Source: Zhengitettix transpicula
Lineage: Eukaryota > Arthropoda > Insecta > Orthoptera > Tetrigidae
Assembly: GCA_037074705.1 (NCBI GenBank)
Contig: CM073590.1
Location: 93,178,947-93,242,946 of the forward strand
DNA length: 64,000 bases
Direction of reading: 5' to 3'
The notes under the pieces were generated by a model. The model worked only from the letters and a program-made list of their open reading frames with translations. It searched no databases and was not told the origin of the DNA. Positions 34,452 to 45,884 of this stretch are shown here, in pieces. How positions within the stretch are numbered: position 1 is the first letter of the stretch; the number at the start of each line of letters is the position of its first letter. Position numbers and translations under genes: made by a program.

Positions 34452-35397
34452 AATGTCAATTAATTGGGCCATTAATTGTTTTTAAATAATTTAAATTGTT
34501 AGCGAATAAATGAATTGTAAGCGGTATGAGCGAGGAAAGCAACAATGAGCGGCGAGTTCTGTTTCTTTGTTAAGGAGTCATAATGGCGATTACGCGCGCA
34601 AAGTATAGTGAGTTGGCGGAGAAACATTGCAAGGAGCATAACAAGTAATAAAACTTGAGCAGAGACTAGACGTAGTTAACGTATTACCAGTTAAAGTTGT
34701 GAATTAATACAAAGTAAAACATTCACAGAAGTATTGCATCGTAAATATTGCAAAATCATAGCAGTTTCGTCAGAATAGAACTTCCCAAAATCATCGTGAA
34801 GAAATTGTTCCAGAAGAACATTGGTAACTTATTGTGGAGCGGAGCAGTCAACGAAATACAGCCAAACTTGCCAAATTTTAAAGTGAAGTGTAGAATCAGT
34901 GAAAACCAAGGCCTGATATTAAAAATTGAAGTGTATAAAAAGTCCGAACGAGGTAAAATTGATTGTTCTGGTACCAGACCGACGGTCCGTAAGTAACATA
35001 ACTTTGATAAATTTGTAAACTTTAATTAAAAGGATAGGGTGAGATTTCGTTCAGAGTTCTTTTTGTTCAGGTTTCTTCCTTGTTTTAGGTTAATTTCTTT
35101 TATATTTTGAATTATTAATAGTCAAATTATACATTTACCGTGTCCTAATTGTCAAACCCAGTGATGACCTGAGATTAAGAGATTTTCAACATATTGGATT
35201 GTAAATATTGATGTGTATTCACTAGAACAAAATAAATTGTAAATAATTAAAGTAACGTTTTGTAAATTTTGATCAAAGACCGTCGTAACAAAGATAGGGC
35301 TAAAAATGTGCATTTTTAAGAAAAAAAACCTTTAAATATTAATAATTTTATTAATCATTTATTTAATTTAACTAACGTCTATCATTTGATCATTACA
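34449..35397 (+). mobile_element. TA-flanked LTR-like element E4 (opposite orientation)
   Basis: Begins TGTAATGTCAATTAATTGGG and ends TTTGATCATTACA, then ATATATATA. It is the only copy whose presumed sense is the plus strand. Read forward: a GGGCCATTAA..TTGTTAGCG start region shared with the reverse of E7; CTGGTACCAGA (34,968-34,978) followed by the splice-donor-like GTAAGT (34,989-34,994); TTTCGTTCAGAG; then ACCCAGTGATGACCTGAGA (35,157-35,175), which is the reverse of the CAGGGT...GGG box of the others. The frames at 34,748-34,996 run through the GGTACCAG region but show no known domain. Confidence 0.65.
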
Positions 35398-36335
35398 ATA
35401 TATATAATTACTATAAATAGTCGTTTAATAAATGAAAATAATTAATAAATTTTTAAAACAATAATTTTAATGTGGCAATAAATCAATCAATTACAAAATT
35501 TATATTTTAGATTTCTCAGGGTCTTTACTGGGCTTGATAATGGAAGAATAAATAATATTTATAATCTTATCATCAACAAATTACAATTAAAAAAAAAGAA
35601 ATTTATTCGTCAATTAAACTAGAACGAATAATAATTTTGAACGAAATTAAAAGTAAAAAGATTGACTCTGATTAACAATTTTAATCAAAAAGAGAACGAA
35701 ATCTGACGGCTATCTTTCAATTTACGTTTACATAATTAATTGTTTTTAATTGTTACCTACGTTTGCCCAGCATTCCATCGTACTTTTATTTTCCAGAACA
35801 CTATTGTCGGTTTTACACAGCTTCTAAACTCACAGATTCTAAATCAAAATTTTTATATGTCGTCAGGAACTCGTATGACCCTCCTTTCGTCATCTATCGG
35901 TTGACCGCTCGCCTTAGGTGATTTCTGTGAATTGTGGATTGTGTAGTCTTTATTGTTCCGGACTTAAACCGAAACATTTGCTATTTCTGGCCGGCGCATC
36001 AATGTTTTAATGCAGACTGCTCCTTCAATATCTCCTACGAACTGAACTCCTCAATATCTTAACGCAACTCATTAACAATTTGTTCCTGTGACCTGAACTC
36101 CTCAAAATCTTAATTAAAAACTGTATTTTCGTCTAAGTGTTTCTTACGAACTGAGCCCCTCAATATCTGAATGCAAACTGTACTCTCGTCTCGCAATTTG
36201 AGCGCGCATAGGCCATTTTGACGGACCTTCCAACAAAGGAACAGTGCTTGGCTACATTGTCGCCATGTTCTGGACCGCTACAAAGGATTTCTCTAACAAT
36301 TTAGATTTTCAATTTCACAATTAATGTCTTAATTA
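35398..36335 (-). mobile_element. TA-flanked LTR-like element E5
   Basis: Abuts E4 in opposite orientation, sharing the short ATATATATA junction (35,396-35,406). It carries the family landmarks TTCTCAGGGTCTTTACTGGGCTT (near 35,513-35,535), AACGAAATCTGACGG (35,696) and a minus-strand GTAGGTAAC at the donor position (35,752-35,761). The right half (35,800-36,300) is GC-richer, like the other copies, and ends TTAATTAATATATATGTATA. The TGT end at the junction is lost, consistent with insertion into or deletion against E4. Confidence 0.6.
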
Positions 36336-37320
36336 ATATATATGTATATGTTAAAGGGCTTGTATAATGATTCTACGTATTATCTACTAAATTCAATTTT
36401 TAATTGGATAATTTTTGTTATGTTATCTTTCAATACCGTTATGAATTTCTGTCTAATAGTGACAAGAAAACCGTCAGTAATGCTAAATACTTCACTTCAA
36501 ACGTATAATTAAGATACGAACCTCAGTATGATTAAATATTGAATTTATGTTAAGTTTATTATATCGATGTACACTAAATATATTTTTATGTGATACCTCT
36601 TCCAGAAACATTCTTGCAATTATTATCTTTCAGAGTCATAACTCTAACGAATCATTTAAAGAGTTCCAGTTTATTCGTTTTCTGCGTTTGCCACTTTTAT
36701 AATACTTATTTGCATCTAAAATTAACTCCATGAGTGAAATTAAGCTTATGTTTATAGAAGGATGAATTCCTAAGAGTTTGAAGGGCACAGGAAGTGTGTC
36801 TGTCCTTGAGACAGAAGGGTTGCATCATGAGAAGCACCTGCTCCGCCTCGTTCTCACGTCTCTCCCGCGAGTTTGTGTTGCCCTGTCAATTGTATATACA
36901 ACCAGCCCCTCCCAAGATTCTCCCACACTGCAACACTTAGTAAATAAATGTTTACTTCCTGGCGTTAGCTTCTTCAATAATTCTTCTCTATTAAAACTCC
37001 ATATTTCGTTACAGCTCAATGAAGCTTGCAGTTCTACAATTATAGATGAAGTACTTCTAAACTTGGCTGAAAACTTTAATTATTTGTTTTACGTATGTAT
37101 AAATATAATAGCTGCATCAAGAAAATTAACTTACGGCACTATGAAAATGGAGATATTCAATCTTTGCATTTGTTACGAATTTTCAAATTATAATGAGACT
37201 TAATGCTCGATGAAGTAATGGCCTGAGTTATTAATCGAGTTTAAAAGACTTAATCATCAACAGTTATACAAACTGAAATTCTCCACTGTTCTGCATAAAT
37301 TATTCAATAATATTTACATA
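36336..37320. other. AT-rich DNA; longest open frame but no recognised gene
   Basis: An open stretch of 141 codons at 36,778-37,203 is the longest in the window. It has no ATG near its start; the first in-frame ATG is at about 37,141. Its N-terminal third comes from GC-balanced sequence and the rest is AT-driven. It has no domain I recognise. I do not call it a gene. Confidence 0.35.
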
Positions 37321-37520
37321 CTTCTTGACTCGACAGCCCATGAAGGGCCTTGCAATAATATATTCTGGACTTAAGAGTGACACCTGGTCAGGGTATCGAT
37401 TCTCTCACAGCCTTAAACCCAGGACGACACAAACTTCCATTGCCTATACCGGGATTCGATCCCGGGACCTCTGTGATGCGAGGCAATGACGCTGGACACT
37501 ACACCACAGCAGGCCGGCTC
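37321..37520 (-). mobile_element. tRNA-headed SINE, copy 2
   Basis: On the minus strand the head reads CCGGCCTGCTGTGGTGTAGT (A-box region), then CATTGCCTCGCATCACAG, then GTCCCGGGATCGAATCCCGG (B-box region, 37,450-37,469), an excellent T-arm with complementary CCGGGAT/ATCCCGG arms. The head matches the SINE at 49,634 (CCTGCTATAGTGTAGTGGTC, CATTGCCTCGC). The body (GTGAGAGAATCGATACCCTG, GGGCTGTCGAGTCAAGAAG) differs, indicating a subfamily. It is a retroposon, not a tRNA gene. Confidence 0.85.
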
Positions 37521-38641
37521 AATAATATTTAACTTTTTTAATAAGTTTAGTAAGGAACTAAGTTTATCAAATAATTTATCTGTAAAATGTAGCAAGGGCT
37601 TTAATCTCTAAATGCGGAATTCATTTATGACTCTTCTATAGAGGAAAAAGGTTTACAGATTATCATAACATTTCGTGAAACATAAAATACATAGTTGAGA
37701 GAAAGATATCAGGAAAGTTAACTCACAATTCGGAAACACTGAAACTATTCTTTGACATGTAAATTAAAAATAATAATAAATAATTTAGCAAACTTTTAGG
37801 AAAACGTAAAAAAACATTATATAAATTCAACTTCACGTTATTTAATACTCATTATTTAAGCCACATTTAATATAGAATTCGGGCACCACTAGATCTTGGG
37901 TTTTTCTGTCCTTAGTTCTTATTATTTCGACAAAAGAAGTAATAAAAATTAGGCAGAAAATTTTCTATGTACGAGGAACTGTTGAAGAAATACGAGGAAG
38001 CAACTTTTCGGCATTTGATTAGGTAGAAATGTTTACATAGCTTCAATTTTTATGTCTTTAAAATAAGCATTATATTTCTTGAAAATGAATGACAGTTGTT
38101 CACGTTTGATACAAATGGAGCCGTGCAGTATTTAATTCTTGGCTCATATAATCTAGGATTGACGTTCACTTTAGTTATGTAATAGTTATTATTCGGTTAC
38201 CGAGTTTCAGTCTTTCGAATAAGTGTGAAGAGATACAGAATGGTGGAATCAAGTTTACTACTTTATCATCGAGTTAAATATATTGCCGTCTGTAATTCGA
38301 ATAGCACGCTTTAATAAGCTCAATTCTACTATTTGCCAGTAATTTCTTAAGGTTACAATGTAATAGCATATATGGAATGCAAGTATATAAATGTATAAAT
38401 GAAGATAATAATCACTACGAAATTTACAATATTCTGAGTTGTAAATCTATCACCTGCAAAAGGAATATAACATATCCGAAAATTTTAATTCTACAATCTT
38501 TACGAGCATCGCGGGACTGTCTTTTACGTTCAAGTAATCCGCATCTCTCTTTTCTCTCCCTCTCTCCTCTGTATATTTTTTGGTAATGTGCTAATGGGTA
38601 TATTAATTACTTAAAAAATTAATTAAACATGAAGATTTTTT
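37521..38641. other. AT-rich DNA, no gene recognised
   Basis: Nothing beyond short chance frames (for example 38,377-38,586). Confidence 0.4.
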
Positions 38642-38955
38642 TAGGGTAACAGGCTACATGAGGGTAATCCACATGGTGGCAACTCCCCTTTAATAACATA
38701 GGAAGGGATTTGAAAAGGGGAATGAGAAAGGGTAAAGGAAGGTAGCCAAGGGTTAAGAAGGGCCCCCGGACTATAGTTTAAGGATCCTACCCGGCATTCG
38801 CCTAAAAACAAAGCAGGGAAAACCCTAGAAAAACCTGCATCAGGTAGGTCGGTCATTGGGTACTTGTCCCACGCCCTTCCGATAGCGGGAGAGGAGTTTT
38901 CTGTGGGGTCGCAGCATTCCCTTCTCCGTACCTCGACCAGTTTAGGAGGCAGAGA
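38642..38955 (-). repeat. Interspersed repeat family R2, copy 3 (inverted, 5'-truncated)
   Basis: The reverse complement matches copies 1 and 2 from the GGTCGA block to the CATGTAGCCTGTTACC end. The first ~100 bp of the family is missing. The 123-codon minus frame through it (38,641-39,012) is a consequence of GC-richer composition. The equivalent frames in other copies are closed, so it is not a gene. Confidence 0.8.
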
Positions 38956-40439
38956 AAATTTTCTAATTATTGAAACCGAATAAACATAATAAATGCTGCG
39001 AGAAATTGTCACAAGGAGAGCGAAAAATACATACTTATTTCACAGTGATTCAGAGAAATCTAACTGGACTTACACTCACTATATATATATATATATATTG
39101 TGTGTGTGTCTATTTAAAGCAAGAAAGGATTATGACTGTTCACAAACCAGTCATATTATCATATTATTCTAGTAGTGACAAAACATCAGCCCTGGTAAAA
39201 CTTTATAACAGTATGAAAAATGTTATTTCAAATACTTCTGGAAATAGATGAGGATTATAAGAGAACTCAATTTAATAAAAGGTAACAGACCGTTTCGTTT
39301 TTTTTTAATGAAAAATATGAATTCCTTGTTTATTTTCTCTCAGTAACCTGTTTAGGCGAAAATGTAAATATATTCAGAACGATTGAACCTCTAGTATTTA
39401 TTAAATATACGCTATATTTACATTGTGAATTGATTTAAGTACTAGTACTTACAAAGAAAATTGAAGTATTGTCAAAGTTCTTCGTAATCAAATTCCTCAA
39501 CCATATTGTTTATAAAAGGATCCAATTTTTAATAGTAAAAGCAAACCATGAATTTAATTAAAGGTATGAGATCTTGCATCTGAATCTAAATTTATTTTAG
39601 GTCTTTTGTTAATTTCAGTTTTCGTAATAAAAAATTAGATAAAATCGAAGGAAAGTTTCATATTGTTGCGAATCACATTGATAATGCTCAGTGTAAGATC
39701 AATAGCTTCAAACGCTATACGAAAATCGTCCACTACTTCAAAACAAAAATTTAGTATCAAACAATTTACGAAACTTTTATTCGGTACATATTTGATTGAT
39801 TCAATTAACTGCCATGTGTTTATATAAAAATATATTAATGGCTTGTTTTAAACACCGACAGTGAAAATAATTTTAGTTTACGTTACAACTTGATTATAAA
39901 TACTCTACGGATGTTGTTTAATAATGTTACATTTAGTTTATTAAATTTACCGCAGTATTATTAAAAATTCAAATCTAAATTATTTTTTTATCTCTGATCA
40001 CTGTTTACTCAAATTTAATTCAATTAAATTTTATTATCTATTTTACCGTATCTAATTTTACCCAAACAAACATATTTACCAGCATATATAACAATATTAT
40101 CGCGTAATTTATGTTTTATAAATTCTGTATTATTTTTACTCATATACTAATTGAAAGTAAACAAAACTCTATTCTTCGTTAATATTATATCGAAATAATA
40201 TTAATAAGTAAAGCATTTAAAATTTATTCAAACGAAGTCTGTAATTTGACTTTATTTCATCATTGGGTTTAATGATCTACAACTTTGTAAACGAAAATTG
40301 TGTACCTAGTTGAAAACAAGATTGTCATTTGTTCAAGCTTGCAGCCTTTTTATTTTGAGGAAGTACATAGGTATATTTCAAATGTATAACGGTTTTAGAT
40401 TCGACACAAATTGACCACGAATACTCTCAACTTAGGAAC
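38956..40439. other. AT-rich DNA with a TA/TG microsatellite; no gene recognised
   Basis: A TA run at 39,080-39,098 passes into TG repeats (39,099-39,110), without an attached E element. A 93-codon frame across it is driven by the microsatellite. Confidence 0.4.
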
Positions 40440-40624
40440 CGGGTTCACGATTTCCCTCTGCAGACAATATGGAATGCAGACTGCATTCAGCGAATCTCAA
40501 CGCCCGACTGCTTTTGTATTAGCATTCGTTGTGTAGACAAAATCAGGACCGCGAACAATGGCATCGCACCGCACATGGAAGACGCCGATGCGATTCATTA
40601 TTCGTCACATGTAGTTTCGTTGAA
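40440..40624. other. GC-balanced patch, no recognised gene
   Basis: Less AT-rich than its flanks with several CpGs (CGCACCGCACATGG, GACGCCGATGCG). No frame shows a known domain. It ends exactly where the left unit of the 112-bp direct repeat begins, so it may belong to the same element. Confidence 0.25.
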
Positions 40625-41785
40625 TAACACGGACAATTACAACAGTATTGTAAAAAAAAAAATCGGTGTTCAACGGAGCATTTAATTTTCATTTTAATAT
40701 GTTTCTGCCTATAAATGTGAATTTAACGAATTATTAAGGGCTTAAAATATTTATAAACTTTTGAAATTTAATTTACCATAATTATTATTAAATCAAGGAA
40801 ATAAACAAATTTATTATGCCATTTAAATTAATTAAATATTCGAACTCAGGTCTTTATTAGAAATGTATGTCTTTAGCAGGATATTTTGGTTTTGTATACG
40901 ACAATTTTTGCCAAATTGAACTAGAAGTATTATTACTGATTGCAACTCTATGTATTTTAGGGCTGCAGAATTCTCGCTGGGATGCATGTATTGTCTGGGA
41001 ATGGCCGCTTTCTGGTCGGTTATTATTTACATGTTCTAGCGGCTTCCTCACTATAGAATAATTGGAAAGTTGTGTCACTTCAACGACGTAAATAAATGGT
41101 TTACGTGGCTCCTGTCTTCTTAGGAGCGTATTTTCGACCGAAAGAAGAAATTTTTGGTTTCACTATCAAATTGTGATACGTCTTCATTATCTCTCTTCAG
41201 TCTCTCTTCTGTAAAAAAAATAGTCGAAAAAAACGAGTACCATAGCAGAAAAGATTCAGTGTACGAAAACTCTTCTACGTTCTGTTTATAATGAATCACG
41301 TCTGTCCGTCCACTTTTGATGCAAATCTTTTATTAAACCTCTCCACCAATAAGCTTTCATTCCAAAATATGAACACTCTCCTAAAATGTGTAGATGCAAC
41401 GACATACAACCTGAATAAACAGTTCTCGGGTAAATTTTTAAGCTTCAGATCTCTCCTTGTAGAATCTCCGTATACACCATATGTTGTAAACCCACTTGGT
41501 AAAAGCCCCAATTACGACGGGCTTCAAAATAAGTTCCAAAATTTCTTCGGAATGAATGTTGTGCACCCTTCGTCGGTCCTCAAGATAAAGTAGTTTCTAA
41601 AAATTATTTCTACGGCACCCCCTAACGTATAATTTCATTTGAATAGTATTCTGTGAAAGACACATAATTAAAGTAACACGGACAATTAAAACAGTATTGT
41701 ATAAAAAAATTATGTCCAAGGGAGCATTTAATTTTAAATTTAATATGTTTCTGTCTATAAATGTGAATTTAAAGAATTATTAAGG
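40625..41785. repeat. ~112-bp direct-repeat pair flanking ~0.93 kb
   Basis: The left unit (40,625-40,739) and right unit (41,674-41,785) share TAACACGGACAATTA, ACAGTATTGTA, GGAGCATTTAATTTT, TTAATATGTTTCTG and CTATAAATGTGAATTTAA in the same order, offset by 1,049 bp and with about a dozen differences. The interior is partly GC-balanced and holds a 100-codon plus frame (41,291-41,593), a 71-codon minus frame on the same stretch, and a 64/73-codon pair at 40,857-41,078. None is recognised. It may be a short LTR-bounded element or a segmental tandem duplication whose interior has diverged. Confidence 0.75.
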
Positions 41786-42283
41786 AAAATATGTCAGGGA
41801 AACAACAATAAACATTACTTGTCGTCCTACACAAATATTTTCTGTTTCATTTCACCAATCAGACCAAATGTTCCAGATTCTATTTTTATACAATCAGAAT
41901 GTACAAAAATTTACACTTGGCACATATTTTTAAGAGTTTCCCCTACAACCACTTCGTCCCTGCTCATTTTATTATTGGTGTTTGGTCTTCAATGGCTCAG
42001 AGCACTTCAAAATAATTTATATATTGTAAGAAGCAATGTGTAGCGTTCAATTTGTTTTTATAAATAATCTATTTCGTTACGTCATTATTTGATCAAATAA
42101 CTTTACGCATAAGGTTGACCTGACCATTTGTGGAGCATTGGTTATAAATAACCTTATAACGGTCTCTGGATTCTGAATAATATATTTTTATCTTATATAT
42201 TTATCCGCCACTTGTTACATATAATAAAATAAATAAAAAAACATTAATTTATCCAAAATGAAAATTATACGTCTGTTTTGAAA
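41786..42283. other. AT-rich spacer, nothing recognised
   Basis: A 74-codon frame (41,819-42,043) has no known domain. Confidence 0.35.
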
Positions 42284-42520
42284 AATTAATAATAAGGAAA
42301 ATAGTCAAATACAGACAAAAGAAGAGATGATATAAATACACAAGAACCTAGTTTTTGAGTTTTCCAACTGCGTTGTGCGGTTGTTTCGCTCTATGTTCTT
42401 ATGTTTTTCTAAGTGTTTTCTTAGCACCTGAAGAAAGGAACAAGACATCCAGAAATGTTGTGTGGTATTTATATAATCAGATCTTTCGTCTGTATTTGTC
42501 TATTTTCCTTATTATTAATT
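42284..42520 (+). mobile_element. Palindromic Penelope-like end pair, family B
   Basis: The left arm (42,284-42,348) and right arm (42,452-42,520) are inverted repeats of about 65 bp: AATTAATAATAAGGAAAATA, then CAAATACAGAC, then TATAAATAC.ACA. The spacer is about 100 bp. Inside the right side lies CACCTGAAGAAAGGAACAAG, ACATCCAGAAATGTTG, the family B hammerhead-like core shared with 19,655-19,735. This looks like a minimal, coding-free Penelope-like unit of about 237 bp whose ends can form a hairpin. Family membership is inferred from the core and its neighbours. Confidence 0.7.
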
Positions 42521-42764
42521 ATTTATCCATGTAAAATAAATGTTTTAGAATTGCAGTAGTGATTGTAATTAGGTAACACTAACTCGGTTTTTCTAATAAT
42601 TTCTTGGCTACTGTAATGCCAATTTACAATATATTGAATAATAATAAAAATTACTGCATTTAACTGTTAATTAAAAGAAAATTTTAATTCTGGATATGTT
42701 AACAGTTACATTCTCACAAATCAGATGATTTCTTTCCAGACGATTTGGGCATAATGTTTCTATC

Positions 42765-43156
42765 TAAACTTCAGAGGGGGAGCAGGAAAATTTGCAATAT
42801 GGGGACCATCCACCGACGAGAAAATGTAGAGAAATTTGGGTGGGAATCTTTAGCAACCAGACGGGAAAAAGATACACTTTACGCTCTTTTTAAATCATAT
42901 ACAAATTAATAAAGCGTGAAAAGACACACGGGATAAGATCGGAAAACAAATTTACATTGACAGAGGCGATCACAAATTTAAAATCAAAACGAGACAGCAA
43001 AAAACCGACGTAGATAAATTATCATTCCTAAACAGATTCATAGGCTATTGGAACTATTTACCTGCAGCAGATTTTGAGGAGAATCTTCCAATAAAAAGGT
43101 TTAAGAATAATATAAATAAATTCGTGAAGTGTAATTTTTATTATAAAATGATATAA
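42765..43156 (+). pseudogene. LINE reverse-transcriptase C-terminus, broken
   Basis: The carboxyl end of a non-LTR retrotransposon ORF2 (Jockey/CR1-like clade). The first frame reads KLQRGSRKICN..., FGWESLATRREKDTLYALFK then SYTN and two stops (42,905). After a frameshift it continues from 42,944: QIYIDRGDHKFKIKTRQQKT, DVDKLSFLNRFIGYWNYLPA, with a long Lys/Asn-rich tail to the stop at 43,154. The chain GWESL..RR......LFK..., R.RQQ.TD...SF.NR.I..WN.LPA is characteristic of these ORF2 tails. The polymerase core upstream is absent (5' truncation, as usual for LINEs). No poly-A or microsatellite tail was resolved downstream. Confidence 0.8.
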
Positions 43157-43440
43157 TACATAAGTTTATGTCTATATTTTTCTTTAGTGAAGTGTGGAAA
43201 GTGTGAAAAAATTTTCAGGACAAACTTCAAAGGCTTATTTTTTTTCTTCTTTCAAAATTATTTTATTTTATTACTTGTTATAATTTTGATGATATATTTG
43301 TTTTAAAATGCTACCGGAAACGATCCCAATCAAGGCTAATAATATACACACATACACATACAGGAATCCTTTCATGTATCTCTACTGCATATGAAAATAC
43401 ATCACATATGTAATTTATAGGCGTTCGGTAAGAATCATTC

Positions 43441-43735
43441 CTTCAGTTCGTTGGCTCTCAGCTTCACGTGCTCATAATACAACCGCAGACTGTAGGAAGG
43501 AACTGATGTCGGCTCGGTCTCAGTGGCCGAAGTCCCGACTGCTCGACCTCCGCCGACCTCGTGCCGGCCCCGGGATAAGCAATCAGGCCGAGATCTCCAT
43601 CATGGGAGATACGTTCGCGGTTTGACAGGTTCCTCTCGGATGCTCAGTCACCGTAGCAACTTACTAGAACCTGTGGCTTATCAAACACTTATCGCTAAGA
43701 TTGCCAGACTGCGATCTCTCAACTGAGATTCGATC
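43441..43735 (+). other. CpG-rich island with a short open frame
   Basis: A GC- and CpG-rich block in AT-rich surroundings. A 67-codon plus frame (43,523-43,726) begins Met-Ala-Glu-Val, is Arg/Pro-rich, and ends LIAKIARLRSLN. I recognise no domain and see no splice signals I would trust. It could be a worn transposon segment, a CpG-rich promoter or a small exon. Confidence 0.2.
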
Positions 43736-44997
43736 ATTTCAACGTATGTCTTTAGCATATTGCACACACTCCTGATCGACGACATAATTAACCAATCAGA
43801 TTTATTATAATTTCCGATAAAGAATATTTCAATGGATATAAACAAAACGATCCAGAATTCCCTTCAACAGTTTCTAGTCTACTAAATTATCCAATAAAAT
43901 AACAAAACGCACAAAAATTTCAAAATTACATATTCAACTCTAATGAACCTTAATAATTACAGACAACTTTATATTAAACAATACACTCAAACGTGTTCAT
44001 TACAACCAAAATTCAATATTTCTATAAGAAAAACGATACGGGAAAGCAACTGTCAATAATATCTCTAAGTAAACATTATTCCTACAGGCGTCTTGAATTA
44101 TGACTACAAATAAGTTCGATAGCAACTGTTTCCTCAACTCAGCATTTACAATTATTTTATTTCATTTTTTTCCTCTTAAATTTCGTCGGGAGTATACTGA
44201 ATAATATACAAGTCTTTGCGATATTACGAATATAATTTTTGTTGTTTAAACAAAATTTTACTTTCCATTCGCCTACTTTACAGTTTCAAACAAATACCCC
44301 CTATATTTTATCATGTCATCAAATTTGGCATTTATCATTGCTTTAAAATATTTCATTAAACCGTTTTATCTCCGATAAATTCTGAACCGTGACCACTTGA
44401 TCACGCAAGTTTATGTGCAAGGAGTTTTAGTAGCTAGAGGTTAGGTTTGAAAGTGGCACCGCATGTACAGAATCCATTCTGAAAAGAGCGAGTCACCACA
44501 CCGCGGAAGAGAGTGGGAAAATTCACTGAAAAAAAAAACTAGCTTGTGAAACTACGTGGAACGACAAGAGCACATTAGAGGGACAGGCTGCAAGTGCCCG
44601 GGTCCATTTCACCAGTGGTAAACGAAATAGCTTTTTTTCCATACAGCCAGAGGTGTTGCTTTTCTCGCTTCCTCCTGGCGCATACACGCTCTGTGACCAG
44701 AGATATTGCATGTTCAAACATCAGTGTGAGGGAGGCGGAAAGAAAAACATTGCCTCTAAAACGTGTTTCGGGGATATTTGTTTTTAATTCAGCATTCAAC
44801 TGTCAAATTATAGTAGTTATTGAGATGTAACGTAAATGTTTCTCGAAAATAAGATTATTTTGCATTTTTTTGGCCAAGAGTATAATAAATTATTTTTAAA
44901 GCGCACAAATAGTACATGAATAGCGTTAAAGTGTTTAAATGTTCCAAGTAGTTAAAAAATGTTTTCATTCCCTATACTGATCGTATCGCACATAATT
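43736..44997. other. AT-rich DNA, no gene recognised
   Basis: Overlapping frames of 64-78 codons on both strands at 44,523-44,830 sit in a GC-balanced stretch but show no domain. The mutual overlap argues against coding. Confidence 0.35.
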
Positions 44998-45561
44998 AAG
45001 GTGACCATACGTTCTCCTTTACCCCAGAATCTCCTAGAATTGAACTAGTGTTCGGGCGTTCGGGTGCAGTAGTTTGGTTCTCGTCGACGAAAATTATTAA
45101 ATTTCCTATCAGATTTTAGTATTTAGTATTGTTTAATTGCACTGTGTATAGACATAACAATTTCAGGTATCCTTATAAAACAAAGTGGCAGTAGAATGAC
45201 TATTGAATATCGATTCAAGTGGAAACTGCTTGTTAGTTATGTTTGTATTGTTACTCAATCGGCTTGAATGTTTATGATTTACTTTTATTTAATATTTAGT
45301 TGCCATCAGTTCATAATACGTTTAGTCCAGTAAAATTTAATTACGCCGGAACGAACAGTACACTTATATTGGCTAATAATTGTAAGGCGCACGGAAAGGG
45401 AGAGAAGGGGTACAAAGACAATAAAATCGTTGCTTGGCATAAAATATGAATCTGAGTATCGTTTTAATGTATTCCAAGAGCTGGAAAAAAATGATGACAT
45501 TATCAAGGTAGCTTCTTCCTCAAAAATATATTCTTGGTCCGAAAACAACATTTTGTTGTAG
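44998..45561 (+). pseudogene. hAT-type transposon remnant
   Basis: The left end, AAGGTGACCATACGTTCTCC then TTTACCCCAGAATCTCC, resembles the GGTGACCATACGTCCTC...TTTACCCGGACA ends that I associate with a hAT subgroup (Zaphod-like). About 350 bp later a plus frame reads SLLGIKYESEYRFNVFQELE, KNDDIIKVASSSKIYSW and stops at 45,559. This fits the C-terminal hAT pattern LL.VK......C..FY..L.....LLK.I.SS.KY. Nearly all the transposase is missing, so it would be an internally deleted copy. The opposite-strand 81-codon frame is a shadow. Assignment rests on pattern memory, not a search. Confidence 0.45.
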
Positions 45562-45884
45562 CATCCACAAGTACCAGTTTAAGTATGTAAGTTTTCTTTT
45601 TCTTATTTTTCTCCCAATTTTCATGCACACTTCCTCTACTGTAAATATTTCATCCGATATGTCCTCGCTTTGAGTAAGAAAAATGTGGTATCCGTAACAT
45701 TGGTTACATGAAGTGACAATTTATAAAAACAATTGATTCCAACAATCAATTTTATAAATATATTTGTAAGATTACTTTTGCTTTATACTTTTATTAATTT
45801 TTAAAAAATTCGTTCTTATATTTTCACTACCAATTGTTTTCCAATAAAAGTCAACGAAATATATTATGAAAACGATCGGTATTG

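Noticed and set aside
34748..34996. 82-codon frame in E4 as a gag-like gene
   Set aside because: It overlaps the conserved GGTACCAG/donor region but uses a different frame from the 22-codon stretch of E7, and shows no gag motif; other copies are closed.
36778..37203. Longest open stretch of the window (141 codons)
   Set aside because: It has no ATG near its start, the first in-frame ATG is close to the end, its composition changes midway and no domain is recognisable. Chance frames of this size are expected in 64 kb read six ways.
37440..37520. Possible tRNA gene (good B box and T-arm)
   Set aside because: The acceptor and anticodon arms do not fold, the head is followed by a SINE body, and similar heads occur at 28,804 and 49,634.
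38641..39012. 123-codon minus-strand frame
   Set aside because: It lies across repeat R2; the corresponding region in the other R2 copies is not open in the same frame.
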